A DNA stretch of 64,000 nt from Nitrosospira lacus (GCF_000355765.4 NZ_CP021106.3:2761137-2825136); one strand, 5' to 3'; numbered from the stretch's first letter, positions 30,801-39,344 are shown. Translations and numbers: made by a program. The notes: generated by a model from the letters alone, not told the origin.

Positions 30801-31638
30801 AACATTGACAATACCCGCCGATTCACCGCTCAGCCCAAGCCTGGTAACCTCAGTGCAACATCGAGAAAAAAATCCGCCTGCGCTTGATGTGACGGCGGAT
30901 AATTTTACTATCGGCGAAAAGCTCCTGGGCGAACTGGAATTGATAGCCGGTCAGCAAGAGCAGGGGTGGCGTGTCGAGAAACTGCACATCACCAATTCAG
31001 ACAGTTCCCTAATGGCACGGGGAATATGGCAAAGCCGCGCCACTCCGCCACGCATACAGACCACTATCACGCTGCATGCAACCGATATTGGCGAGCTTCT
31101 GACGCACCTCGGCTATCCCGACCGCGTGAAACGCGGCAGCGGCAAACTTGAAGGGGAATTGTCATGGCATGGCAGTCCGCAGTCAATAGACTATCCCACA
31201 CTGTCCGGCAGCTTTAAGATAAAGGCAAGACGGGGACAATTTCCCAAATTTGAGCCGGGAATTGGCAGACTGTTCGGAATGTTCGATCTGCGAGCACTCC
31301 CTAGAAGAATAACACTGGATTTTCATGACGTCTTCAGTGAAGGATTTGGTTTCGACGATATTTCCGGCGATGTTAAAATCGTCCGTGGAGTAGCGGCTAC
31401 CGACGATTTCAGAATCGAAGGACCTGCGGCAAAGATTGTCATGGACGGGGAATTGAATCTGGAGGCGGAAACACAGAAGCTGCACGTGACAGTTACGCCC
31501 TCGCTCGGATTAGCCACTCCAGTGGTTGGTATCGTAAGCCAGGCATTGCAAAACTCGCCCCCATCCAAACAGTATAGCGTAACGGGTACTTGGGAGGATC
31601 CGATCATCACCCGGATACCCCGGCAGATGCAAGAATAA
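27826..31638 (+). CDS. yhdP: YhdP-family AsmA-like giant envelope protein (DUF3971)
   Basis: 1270-residue inner-membrane-anchored protein of the AsmA/YhdP superfamily, implicated in phospholipid transport between membranes. One N-terminal membrane segment covers about residues 18-42 (TWVLIVAAVVFSFLLLSLRY), followed by a long periplasmic beta-rich region and, near residue 1125, the conserved LSGSFKIKARRGQFPKFEPG then GRLFGMFDLRALPRRITLDF block of the family. The start is TTG at 27826 because no ATG precedes the membrane segment; the ribosome site is weak. It heads the yhdP-nitrilase-tldD series, similar to enterobacterial yhdP-tldD. Confidence 0.9.
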   Translation: MNPSVILPLARGSGRLLRLFTWVLIVAAVVFSFLLLSLRYWLLPDIERYRETIASAISHASGQHVTLGGISANWDGFRPHMMLRTIKVHDKAGNIALLLHHLEGTLSWRSLLHGELRFREIGIEQPDLIVRRDTSGGIHVAGFALTSELTDDEQGFSDWLLRQRQVLINNASILWQDDLRGAPELELLVDLRLENHGNRHRFGIRATPPAELAARLDIRGDFTGESLSIPQQWRGQLFAQIDHADIAAALVWLPFPQEIKFSRGTGALRMWTRVDQGDMNKLTADMRLHNVRTQLAEGLPELNLIRLRGRVGWQTKSDDAKKSMELFARGLSASVSGEGELQPVNFSLRLISPHGNQSGGGRLSVDNLNLKAYGDLVEYLPMGRPLREQLEKVSLRGEIHYMRAKWDGEWPTPSHFSAKGGFANLGMRKHESLPAFSGVTGNIDVTERGGTLNLNSQQVRLELPDTFPEPLMLDVFTGQTSWSFLPEGNSIAFKFNNISFSNPHAAGLVYGSYHFIPGKPGVIDLTGHLTRADAGSLRHYTPITANPYLHDWLGKSIIAGEFLDVRLHLKGDLVDFPFARGNTGIFRLHAKASEVILDHIQGAPRIENISGNLQFQGNGMKLDASQASISGARLSKVKLQISDMTASNAVLETQGEANGPTSEFLKFAAKYVTDSRSNSLTDDVNINGNGKLLLKLDIPLHEGDIKLAGNYQFIDNQINPGARIPNIGNVNGILAFSGSEIKIENITAQFLGGPVTVNSTPMPGGGMHLSAIGKASPGNLYQSSLGGIMNPAQLWTRHLRGSADWRASIHIHNKLVNISVESSLQGMTLALPEPFSKAAADSVPLRFERRASEHGDVLSFGYGGLVTARIRRAQDKTGNYHVERGVVNFGTRPALLPEEKGISLTGALPRLDLDRWRNLLAEFNDEAAPSLSLARINAHIGILDVLGKRLNDITLNASKEDELWHSTVTSAEIKGGVSWDLTGNGKIIARLRTLTIPADSPLSPSLVTSVQHREKNPPALDVTADNFTIGEKLLGELELIAGQQEQGWRVEKLHITNSDSSLMARGIWQSRATPPRIQTTITLHATDIGELLTHLGYPDRVKRGSGKLEGELSWHGSPQSIDYPTLSGSFKIKARRGQFPKFEPGIGRLFGMFDLRALPRRITLDFHDVFSEGFGFDDISGDVKIVRGVAATDDFRIEGPAAKIVMDGELNLEAETQKLHVTVTPSLGLATPVVGIVSQALQNSPPSKQYSVTGTWEDPIITRIPRQMQE

Positions 31639-31959
31639 TCCTGATCCCGAATCCAGCGAATAATCGCTCATTTTTGACGCATTTTTTCAACCGGATGCTA
31701 TGCTTACCCGCCTCCGCTTCAATTTAAGATACCTTTTGATCAACGCAAATCGATAAAATGGACATACTGCGAGCCTCCAATCACAAAATCCAGCCCTCAC
31801 GGTCAACGGCATTGCATTTTAAGGGTTTATAAAGGTATTCTTTTGAGTTACCCTGTTCCTTACAGTCAAATTCATCTCGGAGCGCTGTCATCAGGGTGTC
31901 CAGGCATTTGAAACGTGGGGTCTTATTTTTGCTGCTTATGGAAATCAGGTACGTAAATT
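31639..31959. other. Gap between yhdP and the nitrilase gene
   Basis: 321 bases without a credible gene. A weak terminator lies just after yhdP. No strong promoter boxes were found, although the gap length suggests that the nitrilase-tldD pair has its own promoter. Confidence 0.4.
31655..31675 (+). terminator. Weak terminator after yhdP
   Basis: AGCGA (31655-31659) pairs with TCGCT (31664-31668) across a four-base loop, and five T residues follow at 31671-31675. The stem has only five pairs, so read-through is likely. Confidence 0.4.
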
Positions 31960-32820
31960 ATGCTCGATAGAGCCACTCGTGCTGCATCCGCACCGGGAAA
32001 AGCGCACGATGGTTCTATTCGCATTGCCGCCATTCAGATGGCGGCGGGGCCCAACATATCCGGCAATCTAGAGGAAGCTGCGCGACTGCTTGATATGGCC
32101 GCCTCTCAGGGGGCGAAACTGGCGGCGCTGCCAGAATATTTTTGTATTATGGGAATGCAGGATGCCGATAAAGTCGCGGCGCGCGAGCAGGATAATCATG
32201 GGCCAATACAGGAATTCCTGAGCCAAACCGCGAAACGCCTCGGTATCTGGCTAGTTGGCGGTTCCGTACCCCTGGCGTCTTCCAGGCCCGACAAGGTGCG
32301 GAACAGTTGCCTGGTTTATGACGATAAAGGCAAGCAGGTAGCGCGTTATGACAAAATACACCTGTTTGGTCTTGAGCTTGGCAACGAACGCTATGCCGAG
32401 GAGGAAACCATTGAGGCGGGCTGCGGGGTGGTTGCCCTGGAGTCGCCGTTCGGCCGCATTGGTCTTTCCATTTGCTATGATCTGCGCTTTCCGGAGCTTT
32501 ATCGTTCAATGGGGAAAGTGGACATCATTTTTGCCCCCGCAGCGTTCACCGCGACCACCGGCAAGGCGCATTGGGAAACGCTAATTCGTGCTCGCGCCAT
32601 CGAAAATCTCGCCTATGTCGTTGCTCCGGCTCAGGGAGGCTATCATGTCAACGGCCGGGAAACGCATGGTGACACCATGATTGTCGACCCATGGGGAGTC
32701 GTGCTCGATCGCCTTCCCCGCGGATCGGGCGTAGTCATTGCAAACATCAATAGGGAATATCAGGCAAGCCTGCGCAATAGCCTTCCCGCATTGAAGCACC
32801 GCACTCTATATCACTGTTAA
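31960..32820 (+). CDS. Carbon-nitrogen hydrolase (Nit/omega-amidase type)
   Basis: Nitrilase-superfamily amidase, 286 residues. The Glu-Lys-Cys triad is visible in [22 protein letters not shown] and [15 protein letters not shown]. The closest family is the Nit1/Nit2 branch, whose members hydrolyse deaminated glutathione or omega-keto-acid amides, so a metabolite-repair role is likely; gshA in the same window fits but does not prove this. It precedes tldD by 37 bases, a pairing common in betaproteobacteria. About 20 extra residues precede the fold. Confidence 0.87.
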   Translation: MLDRATRAASAPGKAHDGSIRIAAIQMAAGPNISGNLEEAARLLDMAASQGAKLAALPEYFCIMGMQDADKVAAREQDNHGPIQEFLSQTAKRLGIWLVGGSVPLASSRPDKVRNSCLVYDDKGKQVARYDKIHLFGLELGNERYAEEETIEAGCGVVALESPFGRIGLSICYDLRFPELYRSMGKVDIIFAPAAFTATTGKAHWETLIRARAIENLAYVVAPAQGGYHVNGRETHGDTMIVDPWGVVLDRLPRGSGVVIANINREYQASLRNSLPALKHRTLYHC

Positions 32821-32857
32821 ATCTCTCGTCGATGATTTTTCCTTACCCGGATACACC

Positions 32858-34318
32858 ATGATCACAGAAACCGTCACCCAACCCAACGATCTCTTTGCCA
32901 CTGCCAACAGCTGCCTTCTTGCACCTCACGAGATCGATACAGCGGGATTACAGCAGGTGTTTGGGCAAATGCTTACGCATCATGTGGATTACGCCGACCT
33001 GTATTTTCAGTACAGCCGTGCCGAGGGCTGGGCTCTGGAAGAAGGCATAGTCAAGTCAGGCAGCTTCAATATCGATCAAGGAGTGGGCGTACGCGCGGTG
33101 AGCGGTGACAAAACGGCATTTGCCTACTCCGACGACATCAGCATGCCCGCGCTTGCCTCGGCGGCACAAGCTACCCGTGCCATTGCCCGGCAAGGGACGG
33201 CGCAATCGGTGCAGGCCGTCAGACGCAGCATAGGACGGGAACTTTATCTGCCTCAGGACCCTATCACCAGCCTTAGAGATACTGACAAAGTGGCATTGCT
33301 CGAAAAGCTTGAGGGTTATGCCCGTGCCATCGACAAGCGCGTTATCCAGGTCATGGCATCTCTCGGCGGGGAATATGAAGTGGTGCTGGTGGCGCGCAGT
33401 GATGGCGTCGTGGCGGCGGACGTGCGGCCTCTGGTAAGAATCTCGTTGCAAGTCATTGCCGAGGAAAATGGCAATCGCGAACAAGGCGTGGCTGGCGGAG
33501 GCGGACGCTTCGACTACGCTTATTTCACTGACGATGTGCTGCGAGATTATGCGGCGAAAGCAGTGCATCAAGCCCTCGTTAATCTGGCGGCAAAACCCGC
33601 TCCCGCCGGAACCATGACGGTGGTACTTGGCGCGGGCTGGCCGGGTATATTGCTGCATGAGGCCATCGGGCATGGACTGGAAGGAGATTTCAATCGCAAG
33701 GGTAGTTCGGCATTCTCCGGACGCATCGGCGAACGCGTCGCTGCCACTGGCGTGACCGTGGTGGACGACGGCACGATTGCACGGCGGCGAGGATCGCTGA
33801 ATATCGACGACGAGGGGAATCCCACCCAATGTACCGTACTGATCGAAAACGGGATACTCAAAGGTTACTTGCAGGACAGCTTGAATGCTCGGTTGATGAA
33901 TGTACCTGTCACCGGTAATGGCCGGCGCGAGTCGTTCGCCCATATTCCCATGCCACGCATGACTAATACCTATATGTTGAACGGCGATAAGAGCCCCGAG
34001 GAGATTATTGCTTCAGTGAAGCATGGTCTGTATGCGGTGAATTTTGGCGGTGGCCAGGTGGATATCACGAGCGGGAAATTTGTCTTCTCCGCTGCGGAAG
34101 CCTACATGATCGAAGATGGAAAAATTTCTTATCCGGTAAAAGGCGCGACCTTGATCGGCAATGGGCCGGATGTGCTTACACGAGTTTCAATGATAGGCAA
34201 TGACATGACGCTCGATCCTGGTGTGGGTACCTGTGGAAAGGAAGGTCAGAGTGTACCGGTAGGGGTGGGTCAGCCAACGCTACGTATAGATGGACTCACG
34301 GTAGGCGGTACTGCCTAA
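32858..34318 (+). CDS. tldD: Metalloprotease TldD
   Basis: Subunit of the TldD/TldE zinc protease that trims peptides such as microcins and CcdA. 486 residues. The zinc motif HExxxH is in [14 protein letters not shown] near residue 266, followed by [13 protein letters not shown]. The C-terminal [29 protein letters not shown] carries the conserved Cys. Its partner PmbA/TldE is not in the window. It follows the nitrilase gene closely and converges with the RDD gene. Confidence 0.94.
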   Translation: MITETVTQPNDLFATANSCLLAPHEIDTAGLQQVFGQMLTHHVDYADLYFQYSRAEGWALEEGIVKSGSFNIDQGVGVRAVSGDKTAFAYSDDISMPALASAAQATRAIARQGTAQSVQAVRRSIGRELYLPQDPITSLRDTDKVALLEKLEGYARAIDKRVIQVMASLGGEYEVVLVARSDGVVAADVRPLVRISLQVIAEENGNREQGVAGGGGRFDYAYFTDDVLRDYAAKAVHQALVNLAAKPAPAGTMTVVLGAGWPGILLHEAIGHGLEGDFNRKGSSAFSGRIGERVAATGVTVVDDGTIARRRGSLNIDDEGNPTQCTVLIENGILKGYLQDSLNARLMNVPVTGNGRRESFAHIPMPRMTNTYMLNGDKSPEEIIASVKHGLYAVNFGGGQVDITSGKFVFSAAEAYMIEDGKISYPVKGATLIGNGPDVLTRVSMIGNDMTLDPGVGTCGKEGQSVPVGVGQPTLRIDGLTVGGTA

Positions 34319-34423
34319 GGGTAATTTGAACAAATCCTCCGTGGAGCATGCTGTTTTTTGGCTGCGGGATGGTTCAAAGGCCTTGCGGGAGTCAGTCCTT
34401 GCGTGTCAGGGGTAGTCTCAAGC

Positions 34424-34846
34424 TCATACATTATCCTCCAATTTTACGATTCGGGTGCCTGCTAGCCTGTCGTGCAGGAACTGGCGGTTGCGGTCAAATA
34501 ATGCCCAGAATATTCCGCAACCAAAGAAAAAGATACCGATCACCGCAAACAAATAACGCGCAATCGCCTGCTTTATCGAAAGCTGGCTCCCATCAGTGCT
34601 GATAACACGAAACTTCCAGGTTTGCATGGGCAGCGTTTGCCCGCCGTGGGTCCAGAACCAGGAGAAGTAAGTCCCCGCAACTAGCAGCAGATAAAGCTGA
34701 AATGCGGGTCTGAAAAAAATGGAGCCGGTATCGCGGAATACGAGATGGAAAACAAAGCCGGCTATAAACAAAACCGCGAGCAGAAGCAGCGATTCATATA
34801 TCATGCTCACCAGCCGCCGCCAAAACCCAGGTGCGGAAATCTTCAT
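34424..34846 (-). CDS. RDD family membrane protein
   Basis: 140 residues with the RDD-domain pattern: GFWRRLVSMIYESLLLLAVLF (Arg and acidic residue at the first helix), a second helix about 48-66 and a third about 98-117 (YLFAVIGIFFFGCGIFWALF), then DRNRQFLHDRLAGTRIV. Function is unknown; RDD proteins have been linked to ion transport. It is the last gene of the sigma-factor module, 30 bases after DUF3106. Confidence 0.85.
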   Translation of the reverse strand: MKISAPGFWRRLVSMIYESLLLLAVLFIAGFVFHLVFRDTGSIFFRPAFQLYLLLVAGTYFSWFWTHGGQTLPMQTWKFRVISTDGSQLSIKQAIARYLFAVIGIFFFGCGIFWALFDRNRQFLHDRLAGTRIVKLEDNV

Positions 34847-34876
34847 TTGTCACCAAAATAACGAGCCCATACGGGA

Positions 34877-35269
34877 CTAGTTTTTGCCTCGCTGACCCTC
34901 GGGAATCTGCTTATATTCTCGCCATTTCTGCTTTATTTCCTGGCGCTTGTCCGGCGGCAGTTTTTTGATTGTTTTGTACTTTTCACGCACCAGCTCGCGC
35001 TGCTCGGGGGTCAGCGAGTACCAGTCACGCATTTGCAGCTGCGTGCGATGCTGCTCTGAGGGCGTCATTCCTGGGTAGCGTTTAGCAATGCCCAGCCATT
35101 TCTTTTTTTTTGCGGCATCCATACTATCCCACTCTTGCGCAAGCGGGGCCAGGACTTCTCTCTGCTGAGGATTCAATCCATTCCAGGCAGGCTGACTGGG
35201 TTCAGATAGTACGGGAGCTGAAAGCAACATGCATAGCCAGAACGCTATTGCTAAGGGCGATCTAGCCAT
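34877..35269 (-). CDS. DUF3106 periplasmic helical protein
   Basis: 130 residues. A signal peptide (about residues 1-22, LAIAFWLCMLLSAPVLSEP) is followed by repeated LNPQQREVL, MTPSEQHRT and LTPEQRELV units in a charged helical protein. The repeat wording resembles periplasmic Spy/CpxP or CnrX-like sensors, though the family is uncharacterised. Its start lies inside the end of DUF3619 (19-base overlap), so the two are co-translated. I infer an extracytoplasmic sensing or chaperone role beside the sigma factor. Confidence 0.8.
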   Translation of the reverse strand: MARSPLAIAFWLCMLLSAPVLSEPSQPAWNGLNPQQREVLAPLAQEWDSMDAAKKKKWLGIAKRYPGMTPSEQHRTQLQMRDWYSLTPEQRELVREKYKTIKKLPPDKRQEIKQKWREYKQIPEGQRGKN

Positions 35270-35619
35270 GCATCAAACTCGTCATTGAGATAGGCGTTGA
35301 TTGGCAGGTCATCGACCAGTAGCATTATGTCAATTTCCTCGTTTTCATCGCTCTGCTGGAGTGTCTGCCAATAGATCACACTGAGAAGAGCGAATAGCAA
35401 AGTCATCAGGGACAGCAATTTTCTTGTTTTAACATGCGAATCATGTCCGCCTCGCACGGAAGCATTGTGACCGGCCGTGACGATTTCCTCGGCCATGTGA
35501 TAATTTTCGAGAGCGGCTCTGCGTGCCGATTGCAGCTGATTCAACGTGCTCTGCCTGATGTCACCCAGACCATGATCCAGCAAACGTGCAACTTTTCTCC
35601 CCAATTCCGGTTCATTCAT
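35251..35619 (-). CDS. DUF3619 single-pass membrane protein, candidate anti-sigma factor
   Basis: 122 residues: a cytoplasmic N-terminal part with two short helices (LGRKVARLLDHGLGDI, LNQLQSARRAAL), one membrane segment at about 68-86 (LLSLMTLLFALLSVIYW) and a short acidic periplasmic tail with a DLPINAYLNDEFDAWL end. Its ATG overlaps the sigma-factor stop (ATGA), the arrangement usual for sigma/anti-sigma pairs. There is no zinc-binding HxxxCxxC, so it is not a ZAS-type anti-sigma factor. Role inferred from position and topology. Confidence 0.8.
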   Translation of the reverse strand: MNEPELGRKVARLLDHGLGDIRQSTLNQLQSARRAALENYHMAEEIVTAGHNASVRGGHDSHVKTRKLLSLMTLLFALLSVIYWQTLQQSDENEEIDIMLLVDDLPINAYLNDEFDAWLDRP

Positions 35620-36185
35620 AGCTCAATTCCTTCTTTTCTTAGTATGGTAGCAAGAGCATGGGTTGCACGCGAGCAATGAGTTTTCACGCTTCCTTCAGAG
35701 CATCCCATAATCGTTGCGGTTTCCGTAACATCCATTTCCTCCCAGTAACGCAGCAGGAAGGCTTCCCGTTGACGCGCCGGAAGGGTTTCAATGGCTTTCT
35801 CAATCAAACTGACAAGTTGTGCCTGCTCCAATTGCGCATGAGGATCATCAAAATCTGACTTACTCTTTACCCGCAAAGTTTCCAGGAAGTCATAGTCTTC
35901 TTCATCCCTTTCCTGTTTAGGTGCGAACGATGAAAAAAGTGTAGTCCACAAGGAGCGGGTTTTCTGCCGCCGGTAAAAATCCCGTATGGTATTTTGCAGG
36001 ATACGCTGAAACAGAAGCGGCAGCTCTTCCGTTGGCTTGGCGGCATACTTCTCAATGAGCTTCGTCATGGAGTCCTGAACAATATCCAGCGCCACATGTT
36101 CGTCGCGTACCGCAAATAATGCTTGTTTATAGGCGCGCCGCTCGACCTCGGTCAGAAAATTTGAAAATTCCTGTTGAGTAGCCAG
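35616..36185 (-). CDS. RNA polymerase sigma factor, sigma70/ECF type, non-standard start
   Basis: About 189 residues from the start proposed here. Region 2 spans FLTEVERRAYKQALFAVRDE through LQNTIRDFYRRQKTR, and region 4 is LPARQREAFLLRYWEEMDVTETATIMGCSEGSVKTHCSRATHAL. The frame is open upstream to a TAG near 36290, but between that TAG and GTG 36095 there is no ATG, GTG or TTG. Starting at GTG 36095 would remove the first helix of region 2 (about 30 residues). The homologous start is CTG at 36185 (then ATQQEFSNF), with AGG nine bases upstream; an ATT two codons earlier is the other option. It leads an overlapping operon with DUF3619, DUF3106 and RDD. Confidence 0.85.
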   Translation of the reverse strand: MATQQEFSNFLTEVERRAYKQALFAVRDEHVALDIVQDSMTKLIEKYAAKPTEELPLLFQRILQNTIRDFYRRQKTRSLWTTLFSSFAPKQERDEEDYDFLETLRVKSKSDFDDPHAQLEQAQLVSLIEKAIETLPARQREAFLLRYWEEMDVTETATIMGCSEGSVKTHCSRATHALATILRKEGIEL

Positions 36186-36864
36186 GACAATTTGCCTATA
36201 AGTAGATAAAAAAAGCGATGGGAAAAAATATTCCTGGCAGCCGCCCGGACTTGAAGAATTAGGGCGAAAAAATGTCTAAGGGCAGATTTTGACGATTTCG
36301 AAGACTCGTATCTGGCCTATTTACCAAAAAAACCATCTCTTTTAAGTCCGACAGACTGCCGTCAACAATGTTAGCAAAGTTTTTCCGGTTTCCCGAAAAA
36401 AATTTACTGAAAGAAAAGACAGGGCGTAAGGCAATCAGTACTGCAAGTTATTCGCATGAATCAGCTAAGCCAGCCATGCTGCCTGCCTGAAAATCCAATA
36501 CGAGAGTCAAAGGATATTGCATGAACCCGACAGCATCATCTTCGCGTATTTCACATACGACAGATCCTATAGTGTTTCCGTATGGATCCTTCCATATAAC
36601 GAACTGTGGGGATTTCATCCATAAATTGTCATCGTAGCCTAACCCATTCTAACTGCGACAATTTGTCGCATTGTGATACTGGCATCTCACGCCTATCATT
36701 GTATTTTTCTGAATTAAAATCGGGTACTGTCCACGGAACAGAATTCTGTAATTGGCAAAGGCAGTAAAAAAATATTCATGACACTTCGCATGCTTCGCAT
36801 CAAGGTACGAATTAAGTGCTAAAATATAAGTGCGATTGATTCTTAATTAGATTTACATTACCTA
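36186..36864. other. Divergent intergenic region between the sigma module and the tonB operon
   Basis: About 680 bases, AT-rich, with no credible gene. It must hold promoters for both operons. It contains the 17-base palindrome at 36654-36670 and a tandem CTTCGCAT pair (36784-36791 and 36793-36800). TAAAAT at 36820-36825 could be a -10 box for the right-hand operon, but no well-spaced -35 box is clear. Confidence 0.45.
36654..36670. promoter_or_regulatory. 17-base palindrome, candidate operator
   Basis: TGCGACAA (36654-36661), one central T, then TTGTCGCA (36663-36670): eight-base arms with perfect symmetry. It lies about 195 bases before the thioredoxin-tonB operon. The dyad form is typical of a dimeric repressor site; I do not recognise the regulator. 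Confidence 0.4.
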
Positions 36865-37416
36865 ATGCTCAATATCTTCCAACTTGGATTTTTACCAGCG
36901 CATGGCGAGATGAATGGCTGCGGCATCATGGGGAGCCTGCTTTTGGTATTGATGCTCACCTTCATGAATGCTACCGGTGCGGCGGAAAGCGTTCGCCCAT
37001 TCACACCGGGAAGTCTTGAGAAAGTTCTTGGCCCCCGCGAAGGCAAACCTTTCATTCTCGTTTTCTGGTCGCTTGATTGTCAATATTGCCCAACCGAATT
37101 GAAAATGCTGAGTGAACTCAAGCGCAGTCACCCGGCACTGGATGTCGTCCTTATTGCCACCGATTCGGTAAATGATACCCCTCAGCTTATGTCGCGAACA
37201 GAAAGCTATGGAATGACCAAGGCCGAGCAATGGGTTTTTGCGGAGGACATGCCGGAGCGCTTGCGTTTTGAAATTGATCGCCGCTGGTACGGTGAAGTGC
37301 CGCGTACATATTTTTATGATCGAAAGCATCAACGTGAAACCAAAACCGGTCTGGTCAGCAAGAAGTTTTTTGAGGACTGGCTGGTTCGCACTGCCGTGCC
37401 AGGATCCGGGCATTGA
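36865..37416 (+). CDS. Thioredoxin-like exported protein
   Basis: 183 residues as drawn. A hydrophobic signal-like segment (about 22-36, MGSLLLVLMLTF, then ATGAAES) precedes a thioredoxin fold with FILVFWSLDCQYCPTELKML, a CxxC active site of the form CQYC, and the cis-Pro in YGEVPRTYFYD. It is probably a TlpA-type periplasmic reductase or a tethered thiol protein. The ATG at 36865 lacks a ribosome site; ATG codons at residues 16 or 22 would give a more compact signal peptide. It precedes tonB by four bases, so the two are one transcript. Confidence 0.8.
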   Translation: MLNIFQLGFLPAHGEMNGCGIMGSLLLVLMLTFMNATGAAESVRPFTPGSLEKVLGPREGKPFILVFWSLDCQYCPTELKMLSELKRSHPALDVVLIATDSVNDTPQLMSRTESYGMTKAEQWVFAEDMPERLRFEIDRRWYGEVPRTYFYDRKHQRETKTGLVSKKFFEDWLVRTAVPGSGH

Positions 37417-37420
37417 ACGC

Positions 37421-38062
37421 ATGATAATCAACCGTAATCCAGTCTTTTTACCCGGCCTGATGTTTGTTCTTGCCGCGCATGGTGCGTTACTGTATTTTCT
37501 TTTCAAGCAACAGTTGATCCCGCCGCCGGAACAATTAGCGACACTGATTGTCAATTTTATTCCGGCAAATAGGCCCAAGGAAGAACCCAAAGCTGAACCC
37601 CCTCCGCCCAAGCTCCAACCGGTAAAGAAACCACCGCAATCGCGCCAATTGGTAGCGGAAGCACCCATATTGTCCCCGAGCGAGCCGGTGGCACCTCCGG
37701 CTGCGCCTGAGCCGTTGCCCGATCCGGAACCGGTAGCCATGGCGCCACCTCAGCAAATGGCTCCCGGTCCCGTCACGCTTTCCTCCGAGTTAGCAGTCGC
37801 GTGCCCGGAATTGAATGCACCTGCTTATCCCCCACTTTCGCGCCGGCTTGGCGAAGAAGGCAAGCTGGTGTTACGGGTGGAACTGGATGAAAATGGTCGC
37901 ATCAGTATGACCCAGGTCATCAGTAGCAGCGGTTTCAAACGCCTGGACGAAGCCGCCATGGTCGCGGTAAAAACCTGGCGCTGCACCCCACCCCAGCGTA
38001 ATGGCCAGCCGGTACGCGCCATTGCGCTTCAGCCCTTCAACTTTGTACTGCAAGGAGATTGA
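37421..38062 (+). CDS. tonB: TonB energy-transducing protein
   Basis: 213 residues from ATG 37421; the frame is open further upstream inside the thioredoxin gene, but the membrane anchor begins here (LPGLMFVLAAHGALLYFLF, about residues 9-27). A Pro/Glu/Lys-rich spacer follows (about 48-120), then the C-terminal TonB domain with YPPLSRRLGEEGKLVLRVELDENGRI, VISSSGFKRLDEAAMVAVKTWRC and QPFNFVL. It transmits proton-motive force from ExbB/ExbD to outer-membrane receptors. It lies four bases after the thioredoxin gene and four before exbB. Confidence 0.92.
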   Translation: MIINRNPVFLPGLMFVLAAHGALLYFLFKQQLIPPPEQLATLIVNFIPANRPKEEPKAEPPPPKLQPVKKPPQSRQLVAEAPILSPSEPVAPPAAPEPLPDPEPVAMAPPQQMAPGPVTLSSELAVACPELNAPAYPPLSRRLGEEGKLVLRVELDENGRISMTQVISSSGFKRLDEAAMVAVKTWRCTPPQRNGQPVRAIALQPFNFVLQGD

Positions 38063-38066
38063 TTTA

Positions 38067-38819
38067 ATGGAACAAGGACTCGGATTCTCACACTTCCTCG
38101 CCCAGATGGATGGCGTCGGTATCAGTGTACTCATGCTACTGATTGCGCTTTCGGTGGCAAGCTGGTATCTCATACTCACCAAGAGCATTGCCAACTATCT
38201 TGCAGGGCGGCGCGCGGACGCTTTTCTCAAGCGTTTCTGGAGCGCCAGTTCACTGCAAGAGGTAAACTCGACCTTGAAGGAAGGTACCGATGATAATGCG
38301 TTTGCCCAGCTGGCCCAGCTGGCGATGGATGCCGCAGTCGACTCAGAAAAACATGGCTTGCAGAAACTGGCTGCCGCGGGCGGGGCAAGCGAGTTCATTA
38401 CCCGGGTACTGCGCAATGGCCTTGACCAGGAAGCGACCCGCGTCGAGAACGGCCTCACGGTAATAGCCTCGGCCGGTTCCGCGGCTCCTTATATTGGTTT
38501 ATTCGGCACGGTGTGGGGCATTTACCATGCGTTGGTACAAATCGGGCTTTCCGGTCAGGGCACCCTGGACAAAGTAGCAGGTCCGGTGGGTGAAGCATTA
38601 ATCATGACAGCGCTGGGATTGGCTGTGGCGATTCCGGCGGTATTGGCCTACAATACTTTTGTGCGGCGCAATCGCATATGGCTGGGGCGCCTTGATGCTT
38701 TCGCGCATGATCTGTTTGTATTGATCGCTGTCGGAGCCAAAACGAACAGCTCTGCAGGGGATGAGCGTCAACTGCGCGTAGTTGCTCCCTTGGTTACTCC
38801 TAATGAAAGGAGGTCATAA
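38067..38819 (+). CDS. exbB: ExbB proton-channel protein
   Basis: 250 residues from ATG 38067, which has AAGGAGA just upstream; the longer open frame into tonB is not used. Three membrane segments fit the MotA/TolQ/ExbB fold: about 17-38, 135-160 (YIGLFGTVWGIYHALVQIG is the family core) and 180-205 (AGPVGEALIMTALGLAVAIPAVLAYN). Works with ExbD and TonB. Translation of exbD restarts within its stop codon. Confidence 0.93.
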   Translation: MEQGLGFSHFLAQMDGVGISVLMLLIALSVASWYLILTKSIANYLAGRRADAFLKRFWSASSLQEVNSTLKEGTDDNAFAQLAQLAMDAAVDSEKHGLQKLAAAGGASEFITRVLRNGLDQEATRVENGLTVIASAGSAAPYIGLFGTVWGIYHALVQIGLSGQGTLDKVAGPVGEALIMTALGLAVAIPAVLAYNTFVRRNRIWLGRLDAFAHDLFVLIAVGAKTNSSAGDERQLRVVAPLVTPNERRS

Positions 38820-39238
38820 TGGCATTTGGCAGCATGAATAGCGGTACTCGCCAGACACCCATGACCGAGATTAATGTAGTGCCACTGGTGGACGTGATGC
38901 TGGTACTGCTGGTAATCTTCATCATTACCGCACCATTGCTTACGCATTCGGTCAAAGTGGATCTGCCCAAGGCATCGAGTAGTCCGAATATTACCAAACC
39001 GGAGCATATCGAATTTGGCCTTCGCGACGATGCAAGCCTCTACTGGAATGGTGAACCCGTCACTATGGATCAACTCGCGCCGCGTTTCACCGCCACGGCA
39101 AAACAGGATCCCAATGTCGAACTCCATATCCGTGCAGACAAACATGTTCATTACGAGTACGTGGCGCGGGTAATGTCTATCGCTGCGAAAGCCGGGCTGG
39201 TAAGAATCGGATTTGTTACCGATCCATCTCTACAGTAG
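38819..39238 (+). CDS. exbD: ExbD/TolR family protein
   Basis: 139 residues. One membrane segment follows a short cytoplasmic part: TEINVVPLVDVMLVLLVIFIITAPL with the essential Asp in PLVDVML; the periplasmic domain runs to the end. The ATG overlaps the exbB stop as TAATG and has AAAGGAGG upstream, so the two proteins are produced together. Confidence 0.93.
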   Translation: MAFGSMNSGTRQTPMTEINVVPLVDVMLVLLVIFIITAPLLTHSVKVDLPKASSSPNITKPEHIEFGLRDDASLYWNGEPVTMDQLAPRFTATAKQDPNVELHIRADKHVHYEYVARVMSIAAKAGLVRIGFVTDPSLQ

Positions 39239-39344
39239 CACCTGCCCTGGGTATGGTCCGAATCAAAACGTCACTTGCTGGAAATTTGACCGTTGTGTAC
39301 CTGATTCCCGGCAGGCAATTTACAGTCCTGATGGCTATGATTCT

